Shown: one piece after another, positions 17,576 through 26,353 of the stretch
How positions within the stretch are numbered: position 1 is the first letter of the stretch
How the letters are laid out: the number at the start of each line of letters is the position of its first letter
Assembly (NCBI RefSeq): GCF_002215035.1
Contig: NZ_NKFP01000006.1
Coordinates: 1,996,530 to 2,060,529 of the forward strand
Direction: 5' to 3'
DNA: 64,000 nucleotides
Origin: Leptolyngbya ohadii IS1
Lineage (GTDB): Bacteria; Cyanobacteriota; Cyanobacteriia; Elainellales; Elainellaceae
Notes under the pieces: generated by a model
What the model was told of the DNA's origin: nothing
What the model saw: only the letters and a program-made list of their open reading frames with translations
Database searches by the model: none
Translations under genes and position numbers: made by a program

Positions 17576-19963
17576 ATGATGGATCTCTTCCGTCTAGAAG
17601 TGGAAGAACAGGCAAAGATCCTCAATGATGGACTGCTGACCCTGGAGGCGGAACCGACGGCAATTCAGCCGCTAGAGGCACTGATGCGGGCTGCTCATTC
17701 AATCAAGGGGGCGGCGCGGATTGTAGGACTGGATGCGGCAGTGAACCTGGCTCACACGATGGAGGATTGCTTTGTTGCAGCTCAGGAACGGACGCTGACC
17801 CTCAACGCGGATCTGGTGGATCAGCTTTTGTGCGGCGTTGATTTATTGCAGGAACTCAGCCATACCAGCGATCGCGATCTGCCCGAATGGTTTGCTGAAC
17901 ACGATAACGCGATCGCCACCGTTCGATCGAGGATTGAATCCCTGCGGCAGTCTCCCTCGGATGCTCAAACTGGTTCATCTCCAGATTCACAAAGCCCTTC
18001 TTCCCCCGATTCGCCCGATCATCCTGCGAATAATAATTCTTCGGGAAATTCACCCCATTCTTCAGACCTTGCTGCTAGTGGGAACGGTTACAGTCAGGCA
18101 CAGCCGAGTCAAAACCAGTCTGTTTTAGTCGCTGCCCGATCGCCCTCTGGAGAAACGGCAAAGCAGCCGATCGACTCACAGCGGGATTCATCCACTCGTG
18201 ATTCAGCGGCTTCTGGGTCGCAGCGGGTGGTGCGGGTGAGTGCGGATAACCTGAATCGGATTATGGGACTTGCCGGAGAATCGCTGATTGAGGCGAATGC
18301 CCTGCCTGCCTTTGCCAATGCCCTGATGAAGGTGCGATCGCATCAGATCGAGCTGGCTACCAATTTAGATGCCCTGGAACAGCGACTCCTTGGCGAATCT
18401 GCCCTCAGTCCGGTCGAGCAGGTGCTATTTGAGCGGGTTCGGCAGCAGGAGCGACAGTGCCGCAATTTGCTCAGCGATCGGGTCGCGGAACTGGAGGAAT
18501 TTATTCGCCGCACCACAAATTTGTCCGATCGGCTGTATCGGGAGGTCATTACGTCCCATATGCGTCCCTTTGAGGAGGGGGTGCAGAACTTTTCTCGCAT
18601 GGTACGCGACCTTGCCCGCAGTCTCAACAAGCAAGTTCGACTGGAAATTATTGGCAAATCCACGACGGTCGATCGGGATATTCTGGCGCGACTGGAAACC
18701 CCCATCACCCACATTCTGCGAAATGCGATCGATCACGGCATCGAATTCCCGGCAGACCGGGTTGCAGCAGGCAAATTACCTGAAGGCAGAATTCGGCTGG
18801 AAGCAGCCCATCGGGGCGGAATGCTCACGATTACCGTTTCAGACGATGGGACAGGCATCAACGTGCAGCGGCTTCGCCAAAAGGCGATCGATCGGCAGCT
18901 CATCACCCCAGATATGGCTTCCCGCCTCTCGGATGCCGAACTGATGGAGTTCCTCTTCCTGCCCGGCTTTACCCTGTCTCAGCAGGTGACGGAACTTTCT
19001 GGACGTGGGGTGGGCTTGGATATTGTCAAAAGTATGGCGCAGGAAGTGGGCGGGACGGTGCGCGTGACCTCTCAGCCGGGGAAAGGCACGGCATTTCATT
19101 TCCAGTTGCCCCTCACCCTTTCCGTCGTGCGAACGCTGATGGTCGAAGTCGCAGGCGAAGTCTATGCCTTTCCGCTCTCCCGTATTGACCAGATCGTGAC
19201 GCTGAAGCAGCAAGACCTTTCCGTGGTGGAAAATCGGCAGTACTTCACGCTGGAGGAGCAAAACATCGGGCTGATTCCTCTCTACCAAGTGCTGGATCTG
19301 CCGCCGCCGCAAACCCCATCCGAGTCCTACTGGGTGGTCGTTCTGAGCGATCAGTCTGACCCCTACGGCTTAATGGTCGATCGCTGTCTGGGAGAACGGG
19401 AACTGGTTGTGCGCCCGCTCGACCCGCGTCTGGGCAAATTGCAGGATGTGAGCGCAGCGGCACTGATGGGCGACGGTTCGCTGGTGCTGATCCTGGATGT
19501 ATCTGACCTGATTCGATCGGTTAACGGACTGCTCGGAAACAGCAGATTGGCAAAGGTAGGCGAAACGCGCAATAGCAAGCAGGGGAAAGCAGAAGCAAAA
19601 CGAGTGCTGGTTGTCGATGATTCGATTACCGTGCGGGAAATGGAGCGCAAACTGCTGCAAAACCACGGCTATATCGTCGATGTTGCGGTAGACGGCATGG
19701 AAGCCTGGAACGCCGTTCGCTCCTATCCCTACGATCTGGTGATCAGCGATATCGATATGCCGCGCATGAACGGAATTGATCTGATTAAACAAATTAAACG
19801 TCACTCCAGATTTCAGTCTATTCCCGTGATTGTGGTGTCCTACCGCGATCGCGAAAACGATCGAATTCAGGGATTAGAAGCCGGAGCAGATTATTATCTA
19901 ACCAAAAATAGCTTCCACGACGATACACTCATCCGCGCTGTCGCTGACCTGATTGGCGAATAA
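17576..19963 (+). CDS. wspE: CheA hybrid histidine kinase with receiver, WspE type
   Basis: A 795-residue protein. The Hpt domain has its phospho-histidine at residue 41 (AAHSIKGAARIVGL). Residues about 115-215 are a Ser/Pro-rich low-complexity linker. Then come a dimer/ATPase core (HILRNAIDHGIEFPADRV near 378, DDGTGIN near 422, GRGVGLDIVK), a CheW-like domain (VEVAGEVYAFPLSRIDQIV near 517) and a receiver (RVLVVDDSITVREME near 675, phospho-acceptor in VISDIDMP). The architecture and opening (MMDLFRLEVEEQAKILNDGL) match WspE. A run of nine C (17543-17551) and the 342-bp palindrome lie immediately upstream, so the natural start region may be damaged. In frame upstream the sequence reads LRVDAQ, recalling the VDAQ of the fragment at 17139. 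Confidence 0.92.
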   Translation: MMDLFRLEVEEQAKILNDGLLTLEAEPTAIQPLEALMRAAHSIKGAARIVGLDAAVNLAHTMEDCFVAAQERTLTLNADLVDQLLCGVDLLQELSHTSDRDLPEWFAEHDNAIATVRSRIESLRQSPSDAQTGSSPDSQSPSSPDSPDHPANNNSSGNSPHSSDLAASGNGYSQAQPSQNQSVLVAARSPSGETAKQPIDSQRDSSTRDSAASGSQRVVRVSADNLNRIMGLAGESLIEANALPAFANALMKVRSHQIELATNLDALEQRLLGESALSPVEQVLFERVRQQERQCRNLLSDRVAELEEFIRRTTNLSDRLYREVITSHMRPFEEGVQNFSRMVRDLARSLNKQVRLEIIGKSTTVDRDILARLETPITHILRNAIDHGIEFPADRVAAGKLPEGRIRLEAAHRGGMLTITVSDDGTGINVQRLRQKAIDRQLITPDMASRLSDAELMEFLFLPGFTLSQQVTELSGRGVGLDIVKSMAQEVGGTVRVTSQPGKGTAFHFQLPLTLSVVRTLMVEVAGEVYAFPLSRIDQIVTLKQQDLSVVENRQYFTLEEQNIGLIPLYQVLDLPPPQTPSESYWVVVLSDQSDPYGLMVDRCLGERELVVRPLDPRLGKLQDVSAAALMGDGSLVLILDVSDLIRSVNGLLGNSRLAKVGETRNSKQGKAEAKRVLVVDDSITVREMERKLLQNHGYIVDVAVDGMEAWNAVRSYPYDLVISDIDMPRMNGIDLIKQIKRHSRFQSIPVIVVSYRDRENDRIQGLEAGADYYLTKNSFHDDTLIRAVADLIGE

Positions 19964-20202
19964 ATGGGTGAATAGACTGAATAATAAAGTGAATAATGAA
20001 GACATGAAGGATTTCTGGATAGGCGGCAAGGCGATCGAGACCTCCCAAAATCCCCCTTTTATAATCTGCCGATCCTCTCCACACCCAACCCCCGACCGCT
20101 CCGCGCAGCCGCCTTTTGCGGATCGACTAATCCCCCCATTCATTCACACCATTTCTCGAGCAAGATTTAACAGGATTACGGTTAAACATACGGTTAAACA
20201 CA

Positions 20203-20616
20203 ATGAGAATTGCGATTGTAAATGACATGGTGATTGCGATCGAAGCAATGCGGCGGGTGCTGTTGACCGTTGCTGAACATCAGGTCGTTTGGGTTGCAAA
20301 AAATGGTGTGGAAGCGGTTGCCAAATGTGCCCAGGACACGCCCGACTTAATTTTGATGGATTTGATTATGCCCGTGATGGACGGCATTGAAGCTACCCGG
20401 CAAATCATGCAGCGATCGCCCTGCGCCATCCTGATTGTCACCGCAGACGTTAAACTCAACGCCGCCAAAGTCTACGAAGCCATGAGCTACGGTGCCCTCG
20501 ATGCCGTCAACACGCCGATTCTAGGCACCTACGGCAATCCCGAAATCACCCAGTCGCTCCTCCGGCGGACCAAAAGCCCTCGCCACCATCCTCTCCCCCC
20601 TGCCTGCCAGCTTTGA
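20203..20616 (+). CDS. wspF: CheB/WspF receiver half (frameshifted gene, N-terminal part)
   Basis: It opens MRIAIVNDM, the WspF signature where VND replaces the usual VDD, then [12 protein letters not shown] and [20 protein letters not shown] (phospho-acceptor Asp in LMDLIMP) and [15 protein letters not shown]. After GNPEITQS (about 20554) the frame runs out to a stop at 20616. The methylesterase domain continues in the +1 frame from the same point ([12 protein letters not shown], from 20558). Intact CheB has a linker of some 30 residues here, and it is absent. It is thus a receiver-only product unless frameshifting occurs. It is the last gene of the Wsp-like set. Confidence 0.8.
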   Translation: MRIAIVNDMVIAIEAMRRVLLTVAEHQVVWVAKNGVEAVAKCAQDTPDLILMDLIMPVMDGIEATRQIMQRSPCAILIVTADVKLNAAKVYEAMSYGALDAVNTPILGTYGNPEITQSLLRRTKSPRHHPLPPACQL

Positions 20617-21094
20617 CAGCGCGATCGTCATCATCCAGCACGTCGATGCCCACTTTGCCGAAGGCTTAATCGACTGGCTCGACCATCAAACCGCCCTCAG
20701 GGTCAAAAAAGCCGAAGTTGGCGATCGTCCTGTGAAAGGAACCGCGTTAGTCGCCTGTACGGATGATCACCTCACGCTGCAACCGGGCGGCATCCTCACC
20801 TATGTCCGAGAACCAGCAGACTATCCCTACCGTCCCTCGATCGATGTGTTCTTCAAAAGTTTGGCGCGATCGGGGCGTCAGTCCGGCACAGCAATCCTGC
20901 TTACGGGCATGGGACGCGACGGGGCAGAAGGATTGAGTCTCCTTCGCAAAAAAGGCTGGTACACGATCGCCCAGGATCAGGCGAGCAGCGTGGTTTATGG
21001 AATGCCTAAAGCAGCGGTCGAACTCAATGCCGCCGTAGCAGTCTGGAATCCAGAGGAGATTGCGCGGCATTTGCTGAATCCGGTGCTGCGCTAA
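20525..21094 (+). pseudogene. wspF: CheB/WspF methylesterase half, out of frame with the receiver
   Basis: Open from 20525 to 21094 in the frame +1 to the receiver. CheB removes methyl groups from the chemoreceptor. The catalytic motifs are all present: SSGGPKAL (Ser nucleophile; normally GASTGGP), VIIQHVD (His) and [12 protein letters not shown] (Asp). It ends [15 protein letters not shown]. The first in-frame initiation codon is GTG 20732 (VKGTALVAC), which would omit Ser and His, so independent translation would not give an active enzyme. Together with 20203-20616 it forms one frameshifted cheB with its interdomain linker lost. Confidence 0.75.
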
Positions 21095-21166
21095 ATTTCT
21101 CTTTGTCCTCACAGGTTTCCCAAATTTGAGGATTACTTTGAGGGCAGGGATTACAGGTGAAGCGCA

Positions 21167-22225
21167 ATGAACACACCCAAACGATTAGGAATCTTAACCA
21201 GCGGCGGAGATTGTCCAGGACTCAATGCCGTGATTCGAGCCGTCGTGAGTCATGCCACGCTCACCTATAACTGGGAGGTTTTTGGGATTCCCTACGCAAC
21301 GCAGGGCTTGCGGGAACGGCAGATCATTCCGCTCCGGATGCACAGTTTTGATCTGCGGGGCATTGATCCGCTCGTGAGTATGGGCGGCACGATCTTGGGC
21401 ACCGTGAACGGGGGTAATACCCTGGCGCAGGCAGAGGACATTATTGCCGGATATCGAGCGCTAAACCTGGATGCCCTGATTGCGATCGGCGGAGATGGGA
21501 GCCTCAGAATCCTCAGCGAACTGGCAATGCGGGGCAACTGGCAGTTTATCGGCATTCCCAAAACTATCGACAATGATGTGGCGGTGACGGAGCGATCGGT
21601 TGGCTTTGATACGGCAGTCAATACGATTACCGATGCGCTCAATCGTCTGACGTTTACGGCTGCCAGCCACGATCGGGTGATGGTGGTGGAAGTGATGGGA
21701 CGGGACGCCGGACACCTGGCACTCCATGCCGGAATTGCAGGTGGGGCAGATGTGATTTTGCTGCCGGAAATTCCCTATTCTGTTCAGGAAATCTGCGAGC
21801 ACCTGGCAGAACTGCGCGATCGCTGGCAGCGACGATTTGCGATCGTGGTGGTGGCAGAAGGCATTCATCCCCCCGCCGAATCCCCCTGTCGTGAAAAGCC
21901 TGCCTGCGGGATGGGGCAATTTATTGCCAGCCAGATTGGCGAGTGCAGTCCCTATCCGGTTGATGTGCGCGTTTCCGTTCTAGGACACATCCAGCGGGGC
22001 GGTATTCCCACAGCACTCGATCGGCTGATTGCGGCTGCCTTTGGCAAGACTGCGGTGGATCTGGTGGCGGCAGGAAAATCGAACCAGATCGTAACCTGGC
22101 AGTGCGGAGAAGTTGTTGCCGTGCCGATCGAGCAGGTGTGTGAGCAAAGTCCCCACGGCGTTGAGCCGGACAGCCCTCTGGTTCAAACCGCACGGGCACT
22201 GGGAATCTACGTCGGCAAGAAGTAA
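21167..22225 (+). CDS. pfkA: 6-phosphofructokinase
   Basis: A 352-residue glycolytic enzyme: fructose 6-phosphate plus ATP to fructose 1,6-bisphosphate, in the cytoplasm. Motifs are LGILTSGGDCPGLNAVI at the start, AIGGDGSLRIL (Gly at the position that decides ATP rather than pyrophosphate), IGIPKTIDNDV (Lys before TIDND, the catalytic TID motif), VEVMGRDAGHLAL and GHIQRGGIPTALDR. The GGDG + KTIDND combination is that of the 'group III' ATP enzymes, which often lack the classical allosteric control. That regulatory point is family knowledge. ATG 21167 is chosen from the alignment to the family start. It stands alone, 72 nt after cheB. Confidence 0.93.
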   Translation: MNTPKRLGILTSGGDCPGLNAVIRAVVSHATLTYNWEVFGIPYATQGLRERQIIPLRMHSFDLRGIDPLVSMGGTILGTVNGGNTLAQAEDIIAGYRALNLDALIAIGGDGSLRILSELAMRGNWQFIGIPKTIDNDVAVTERSVGFDTAVNTITDALNRLTFTAASHDRVMVVEVMGRDAGHLALHAGIAGGADVILLPEIPYSVQEICEHLAELRDRWQRRFAIVVVAEGIHPPAESPCREKPACGMGQFIASQIGECSPYPVDVRVSVLGHIQRGGIPTALDRLIAAAFGKTAVDLVAAGKSNQIVTWQCGEVVAVPIEQVCEQSPHGVEPDSPLVQTARALGIYVGKK

Positions 22226-22256
22226 TAGCTGCCAAAAAGCAGTCGCTGAAGGGCCA

Positions 22257-23066
22257 CTAGGCTGACCAGGGTTCGCGGAAATCGGCGTAGAGGGTTAATC
22301 CACCGTCAATATAGAGCGTTTGTCCCGTGATGTAGGTCGCTTCATCCGATACCAGAAAAGCAACTGCGGCTGCCATTTCCTCTGACGTTCCGGCACGGCC
22401 CATTGGAATATGGCTTTCCACGATCGCCTTTTGCTCTGGATCGTCCGTCCAGGCGTCGTTAATGGGTGTAATCGTTGCTCCAGGCGCGATCGCATTCACC
22501 CGAATTCCCCGATTGGCATATTCCAGGGCGAGGGTGCGGGTCATATTGCCCATGCCGCCCTTACTGATTGAGTAGGTAATGTACATGGGGCGGGGAATGA
22601 TTTCGTGAACGCTGGAAACATTGATAATGACGCCGGGACGATTCTGCTCCAAAAACTGTTGGATAGCTTCCCGCGCACAGAGATACGCTCCACGCAGGTT
22701 CACCCCAATAATGCGATCGAATTCCTCGGTAGGGACTTCATGGGAGGCGTATTCGGTCTGAATTCCCGCATTGTTAATCAAAATATCCAGACCGCCAAAT
22801 TTCTCCACCACAGCTTGCATGACTTGCTGGATATCCTCTTCTTTGGAAACATCGCCCTGCACCAGGAGAGACTGTACGCCGCACTGCTCCGCATCCCCGC
22901 AGGCTTTCTGCATTGCCAGTTCTTCCGTATCCTCTGCCCCATCGGGATTTTTGCGGTAGTTAATCGCAATATTGCAGCCCTCCTGCGCCAACCGAATGGC
23001 GATCGCCTGCCCAATGCCGGAACTCGCACCTGTAATCAGAGCTGTCTTTCCCTTCAAGCCTTTCAT
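22257..23066 (-). CDS. SDR family oxidoreductase (glucose 1-dehydrogenase-like)
   Basis: A 269-residue short-chain dehydrogenase. NAD(P)-binding TGASSGIGQAIA is near residue 14, then the NNAG motif (DILINNAGIQTEYAS), the catalytic Ser in NVSSVHE and YxxxK in ITYSISKGGMGN. The end reads TYITGQTLYIDGGLTLYADF, typical of glucose 1-dehydrogenase-like SDRs. The start is ATG 23066 (MKGLKGKTALITG) with GGAGAG 7 nt upstream. A longer frame reaching 23183 adds an unrelated N-terminus and is rejected. The substrate is not certain. Convergent with pfkA, with a gap of 31 nt. Confidence 0.9.
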   Translation of the reverse strand: MKGLKGKTALITGASSGIGQAIAIRLAQEGCNIAINYRKNPDGAEDTEELAMQKACGDAEQCGVQSLLVQGDVSKEEDIQQVMQAVVEKFGGLDILINNAGIQTEYASHEVPTEEFDRIIGVNLRGAYLCAREAIQQFLEQNRPGVIINVSSVHEIIPRPMYITYSISKGGMGNMTRTLALEYANRGIRVNAIAPGATITPINDAWTDDPEQKAIVESHIPMGRAGTSEEMAAAVAFLVSDEATYITGQTLYIDGGLTLYADFREPWSA

Positions 23067-23205
23067 TATTCTCTCCAGAGCCGCAGTTAGAACGCTTTCA
23101 GTTTCACCCACCCCTCCGCTGTCGCTCCACCTATCTGAAGAGAGAAATTTACAGCAGTTCCAGTTTTCAGCTTCGGTTTTCACTTCAAATTTTCAGTTGC
23201 AGTTC

Positions 23206-23288
23206 GCAGATCCCTCCCTTAGATCCAACTCTCGGATTAATTGCAGTTCCATCTCTCAAATCCAACGCCCAGACTAATTCGCAGATCC
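23206..23288. repeat. Degenerate tandem repeat, about 38-bp unit
   Basis: Two diverged units (GCAGATCCCTCCCTTAGATC... 23206-23242 and GCAGTTCCATCTCTCAAATC... 23243-23280) plus a partial third (GCAGATCC). It is in the 434-bp gap 23067-23500, which otherwise holds the divergent promoters of the SDR and the protease. Confidence 0.55.
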
Positions 23289-23500
23289 AAACTATCTCTA
23301 CTCACCTTCATCGTCAGCAGCAATCAGTAGTCAGAAGACTTTGCCTCTTTCGATAGTTGGCACCAGATGGGTGATTCCGTAGCATCAAAACGCAACGGGT
23401 TTTTCTTTGTCATCGTTTAATACCGCACGCATTTATCGCCGTTCTGCGATCGGTGGACAAACCCTATTTCGTAAATTCTCAAATTCGTAAAGGAGTTGGC

Positions 23501-24373
23501 ATGGGCTTTTCTACCCTCTTCTGGATTTTCATTATTTTTTCAACTTTGCAGCCCCTCATTCAGCGCAGAGTCGTGGAGTCTCGTCGCTTGGGGGCAATCC
23601 AAACCTTTCAGCAGAAGCGGCAGAGCCGTACAATTTTGCTGATCCATCGGCAGGAGTCGATCAGCCTGTTAGGTATTCCCCTGTCTCGCTACATCACGAT
23701 CGAAGATTCCGAGCAGATTTTGCGTGCCATTCGCCTGACTCCCCCCGATGTGCCGATCGATCTCATCCTGCATACCCCCGGCGGACTTGTCCTTGCCACT
23801 GAGCAGATTGCCAGAGCCTTGATTCGCCATCGGGCAAAAGTAACCGTCTTTATTCCCCATTACGCGATGAGCGGGGGAACCATGCTGGCGCTAGCAGCCG
23901 ATGAAATTGTGATGGACGAAAACGCGGTGCTGGGTCCGGTTGATCCGCAGCTTGGCAACGTACCTGCCGCCAGCGTGATCAAGGTCGTCGAAGAAAAGCC
24001 CATCAGCGAAATTGATGATCAGACCCTCATTACCGCCGATATTGCCCGCAAGGCGTTGGCGCAGGTGCAGCGGTTTGTTCGCACTTTGCTGGCAGACGAA
24101 TTTCCCGAAAAGAAGATTGACCCAGAACATGTCGATCGCATTGTAGATGCCCTGACAACAGGCAGAGTCACCCACGACTACCCGATTACGGTCGAAGAAG
24201 CAAAAGACATGGGATTGCCCATCACCGTGGGACTGCCGAAGGAAATCTATCAGCTCATGGATTTCTATCCGCAGCCAATGACGGGTCGCCCGTCTGTGCA
24301 ATACGTTCCGCTGCCGTTCCAACCCCGCCGGATGCCCTTACCGGAAGGTGCAGAGGCAAGAAGCGATCGTTAA
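23501..24373 (+). CDS. SDH-family Clp-fold serine proteinase, membrane-anchored
   Basis: A 290-residue protein with an N-terminal hydrophobic anchor (GFSTLFWIFIIFSTLQPLI) and a ClpP/crotonase-type protease domain. Family marks are ILHTPGGLVLATEQIARAL (oxyanion glycines), HYAMSGGTMLALAADEIVM (nucleophile Ser in MSGG) and LGPVDPQLG. This matches the serine dehydrogenase proteinase family PF01972 (SppA-like relatives). The probable role is cleavage of membrane or signal-peptide substrates at the inner face of the membrane; the target is unknown. The start is ATG 23501 with AAAGGAG upstream; an in-frame GTG at 23453 is possible but lacks a site. Confidence 0.87.
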   Translation: MGFSTLFWIFIIFSTLQPLIQRRVVESRRLGAIQTFQQKRQSRTILLIHRQESISLLGIPLSRYITIEDSEQILRAIRLTPPDVPIDLILHTPGGLVLATEQIARALIRHRAKVTVFIPHYAMSGGTMLALAADEIVMDENAVLGPVDPQLGNVPAASVIKVVEEKPISEIDDQTLITADIARKALAQVQRFVRTLLADEFPEKKIDPEHVDRIVDALTTGRVTHDYPITVEEAKDMGLPITVGLPKEIYQLMDFYPQPMTGRPSVQYVPLPFQPRRMPLPEGAEARSDR

Positions 24374-24897
24374 ACGCGGTGCTGCCGAGAAGAGAGAACG
24401 TGAGATTCAAAGTCCCCCCTCGCGCTTTAGGAGCGGCAACAAACAAGGGGGGATTCAGGGGGCGGCAAAAACTAGAGCGTTTAGAGAGAGTCGTTAGGAG
24501 ACTGTATCTAGAGGCTGTATCTACTGTATCTAGATACTATGGGCGTCTGACTTCAGGCAAATTTCTGCGTTCAGACTTAAAAAATATGAATTCGATCGCA
24601 AAATTTCTTTATCAATTTATGTTTCTAAAAACCGATCGAACATTGCAGAAAATGAAGCGGCGGAGCAGAAATAGCGATCGTTCAAATTCGCTCCCTGTAA
24701 ACATTATAGCCATTTGTTAAATTATTTTCACTCACAGTCTAGACGTTAAATCTTCTTGCATCAACACCTCATCGCAGGGAAGCTGCTTTTCAATAGAAAT
24801 AGGACGAGGAGTCGATCGAGCCGCTGCTAACAAATAGGTTCAACCCTTCGATTTCCTCATCTATCCCAAACCGCAAGCGCCCCATGAGGATTCGAGG
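24374..24897. other. Intergenic region with a CCCCCCT/AGGGGGG hairpin
   Basis: About 520 bp without a gene. CCCCCCT (24414-24420) pairs with AGGGGGG (24446-24452), and GGGGGGATTCAGGGGGC belongs to the dispersed GGGGGATTTAGGGGGC family also seen at 25340-25400 and 54429-54569. A short direct repeat of CTGTATCTAGA lies near 24500-24540. The remainder is AT-rich. Confidence 0.5.
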
Positions 24898-25185
24898 ATG
24901 ATGAACTTTTACGCCCAACTGACCCAACTCATCTTCAGCTTCTACCGTGAAAATCCCCATGAGCTTGAGGAAATTCGCTATCTGCAAAGCTGCAAACTGT
25001 CGCGACGCTGGGGTGTGCTGAAAATTACCTGCCCGACCCACGAAATCGCAGAAGCTCTAATTCTAGGCATTGATACCCTGAAGGAGCCGATCGCCCAACT
25101 GCGCCTTGCTCAGCAAATTGAAATCAGCGTGAATCGCGGACTTGTGCAGTCCTTTGCCGTACCCTCCTCCAGACTCACTGCTTAG
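24898..25185 (+). CDS. Small conserved-type hypothetical protein
   Basis: 95 residues, not recognised. It opens MMNFYAQLTQLIFSFYRENP and continues ELEEIRYLQSCKLSRRWGVL, with a mixed alpha/beta look and a length of a single domain. KITCPTHEIAEALILGIDTL suggests a compact cytosolic fold. There is no signal peptide, TM segment or metal motif. GAGGATG precedes the double ATG (24898/24901), and codon use resembles the neighbours, so it is probably real. No operon partner: flanking gaps exceed 300 bp on both sides. Confidence 0.6.
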   Translation: MMNFYAQLTQLIFSFYRENPHELEEIRYLQSCKLSRRWGVLKITCPTHEIAEALILGIDTLKEPIAQLRLAQQIEISVNRGLVQSFAVPSSRLTA

Positions 25186-25519
25186 CAGCTTTTCGGGTCA
25201 AGGATTTCTGAGTCAATCAGCTGATCAATTCCTTGAGTTCTGGTCGTTCTCCCCAATCCCCCAATTGTTCTTGGGCACGCTCAAAGCATGAAGGGGACTT
25301 TGAGTTTTAAAGCGGATGTTTTCCGCAGGGGAATCCTATTTCAAAGCAAAATCCCCCTTTGCAGGGGGTCAGGGGAAATCTTCAAGGGGGAACCTTCAAA
25401 GGGTTAAGTGCTCTTTGCATCCCCAGGAACACACGATCGCCAGGTCTTTCTAAGGGCAAATTGGCCAGTAGCAGATTGTCAAAGCGATTCAAACAATCCT
25501 CAAGCAATCCTCAAGCAAT
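25186..25519. other. Intergenic region with G-rich dispersed-repeat fragments
   Basis: 334 bp. It contains the palindrome ATCAGCTGAT (25216-25225), flanked by TCAAGGA (25198) and TCCTTGA (25230), and a G-rich part (25330-25400, AAAATCCCCCTTTGCAGGGG and CAAGGGGGAAC) of the family seen at 24414 and 54429. The direct repeat CAATCCTCAAG is at 25493-25520. Confidence 0.45.
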
Positions 25520-26053
25520 CTACTGGACGCCTGCCTCTTCCCGAACTGCCGCAGGAACGGTTGCTGCATCCGCCGGAGTCTGAGCCGCCACGGAAGCACT
25601 GAGCCAGCCAGCCAGCAGTGAATCAACAGAAAATAGACCGGCACCGTTCACCAGGAAGAACAGAAAGACCGATGCGTACAGGGCAGACAGTTCCAGGTAG
25701 GGAATGCTGAAACCTGCCACCAGCACATGGTGATACATTGCCACCAGCATGGTCGAAAACAAACCCAGGGCAGCGGGACGGGTCAGGAAGCCCAGTGCCA
25801 GCAGGGGTGCGCCCAGGAGTTCGGTGAAACCTGCAACGTAGCTGAAGAAGATCGGGAAAGGCAACCCAATTACCTGAACGTAAGCCTGGGCAAAGCTTTC
25901 GATATTGGAGAGTTTATCGAGTCCATTGTGAACCATCACCACGCCAGCAACCACCCGGAGAACCGTCCAGGCAACCTGGGAGAGATAGTTAGGCGTAAAG
26001 TTGGGCTGAAGAGCAGCGATCGTCGTCGCCGTGAGACGTTGTGCGAGATTCAT
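25520..26053 (-). CDS. DoxX family membrane protein
   Basis: A 177-residue protein with four TM helices in the DoxX pattern: TVLRVVAGVVMVHNGLDKLS (TM1 with the conserved HNGxxK), PIFFSYVAGFTELLGAPLL, RPAALGLFSTMLVAMYHHVL and SALYASVFLFFLVNGAGLF, then an Ala-rich tail. DoxX proteins are inner-membrane subunits tied to quinone or thiosulfate redox and oxidative stress; the specific role here is unknown. ATG 26053 (MNLAQRLT) is preferred to a TTG at 26080. Two adjacent palindromes at 26140-26176 upstream suggest a dedicated regulator. Confidence 0.88.
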   Translation of the reverse strand: MNLAQRLTATTIAALQPNFTPNYLSQVAWTVLRVVAGVVMVHNGLDKLSNIESFAQAYVQVIGLPFPIFFSYVAGFTELLGAPLLALGFLTRPAALGLFSTMLVAMYHHVLVAGFSIPYLELSALYASVFLFFLVNGAGLFSVDSLLAGWLSASVAAQTPADAATVPAAVREEAGVQ

Positions 26054-26139
26054 GGGTTGTTCTAAAAAAGATGAGTGCAAAAAACGAAGCGAAGCGCAGA
26101 ACAGCCTGAGGGATAAACCTGCCAGGGGATCTGGCGGAG

Positions 26140-26176
26140 AGTGAGTCTATACTCACTATTACATTAACTAATGTAA
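26140..26176. promoter_or_regulatory. Two adjacent operator-like palindromes
   Basis: AGTGAGT-CTAT-ACTCACT (26140-26157) is immediately followed by TTACATTA-AC-TAATGTAA (26159-26176). Both are perfect. They sit in the divergent doxX/ldhA gap, 87 nt from the doxX start, and look like binding sites for dimeric regulators. No regulator gene is adjacent. Confidence 0.55.
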
Positions 26177-26353
26177 CAAATTCTAATGAATAATCAAGAA
26201 CTTTAGGGCAAAATTTTACTGCCCTCTTCTCGACCTGTTTGGAGACGGAAATCTACAGTTTTTTTTCCTGGAGAAGATCCGCCTGCTGATAGTTCAATGA
26301 AGACGGCATTCCTTCGATCGTGGAATTAAATTGAACCGTGTGTGAGGTGCGGG

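Noticed and set aside
17221-17625. Minus-strand open frame repeating the LKQNLTMLKQQPGSPP sequence
   Set aside because: It exists only because the right arm of the palindrome mirrors the coding left arm.
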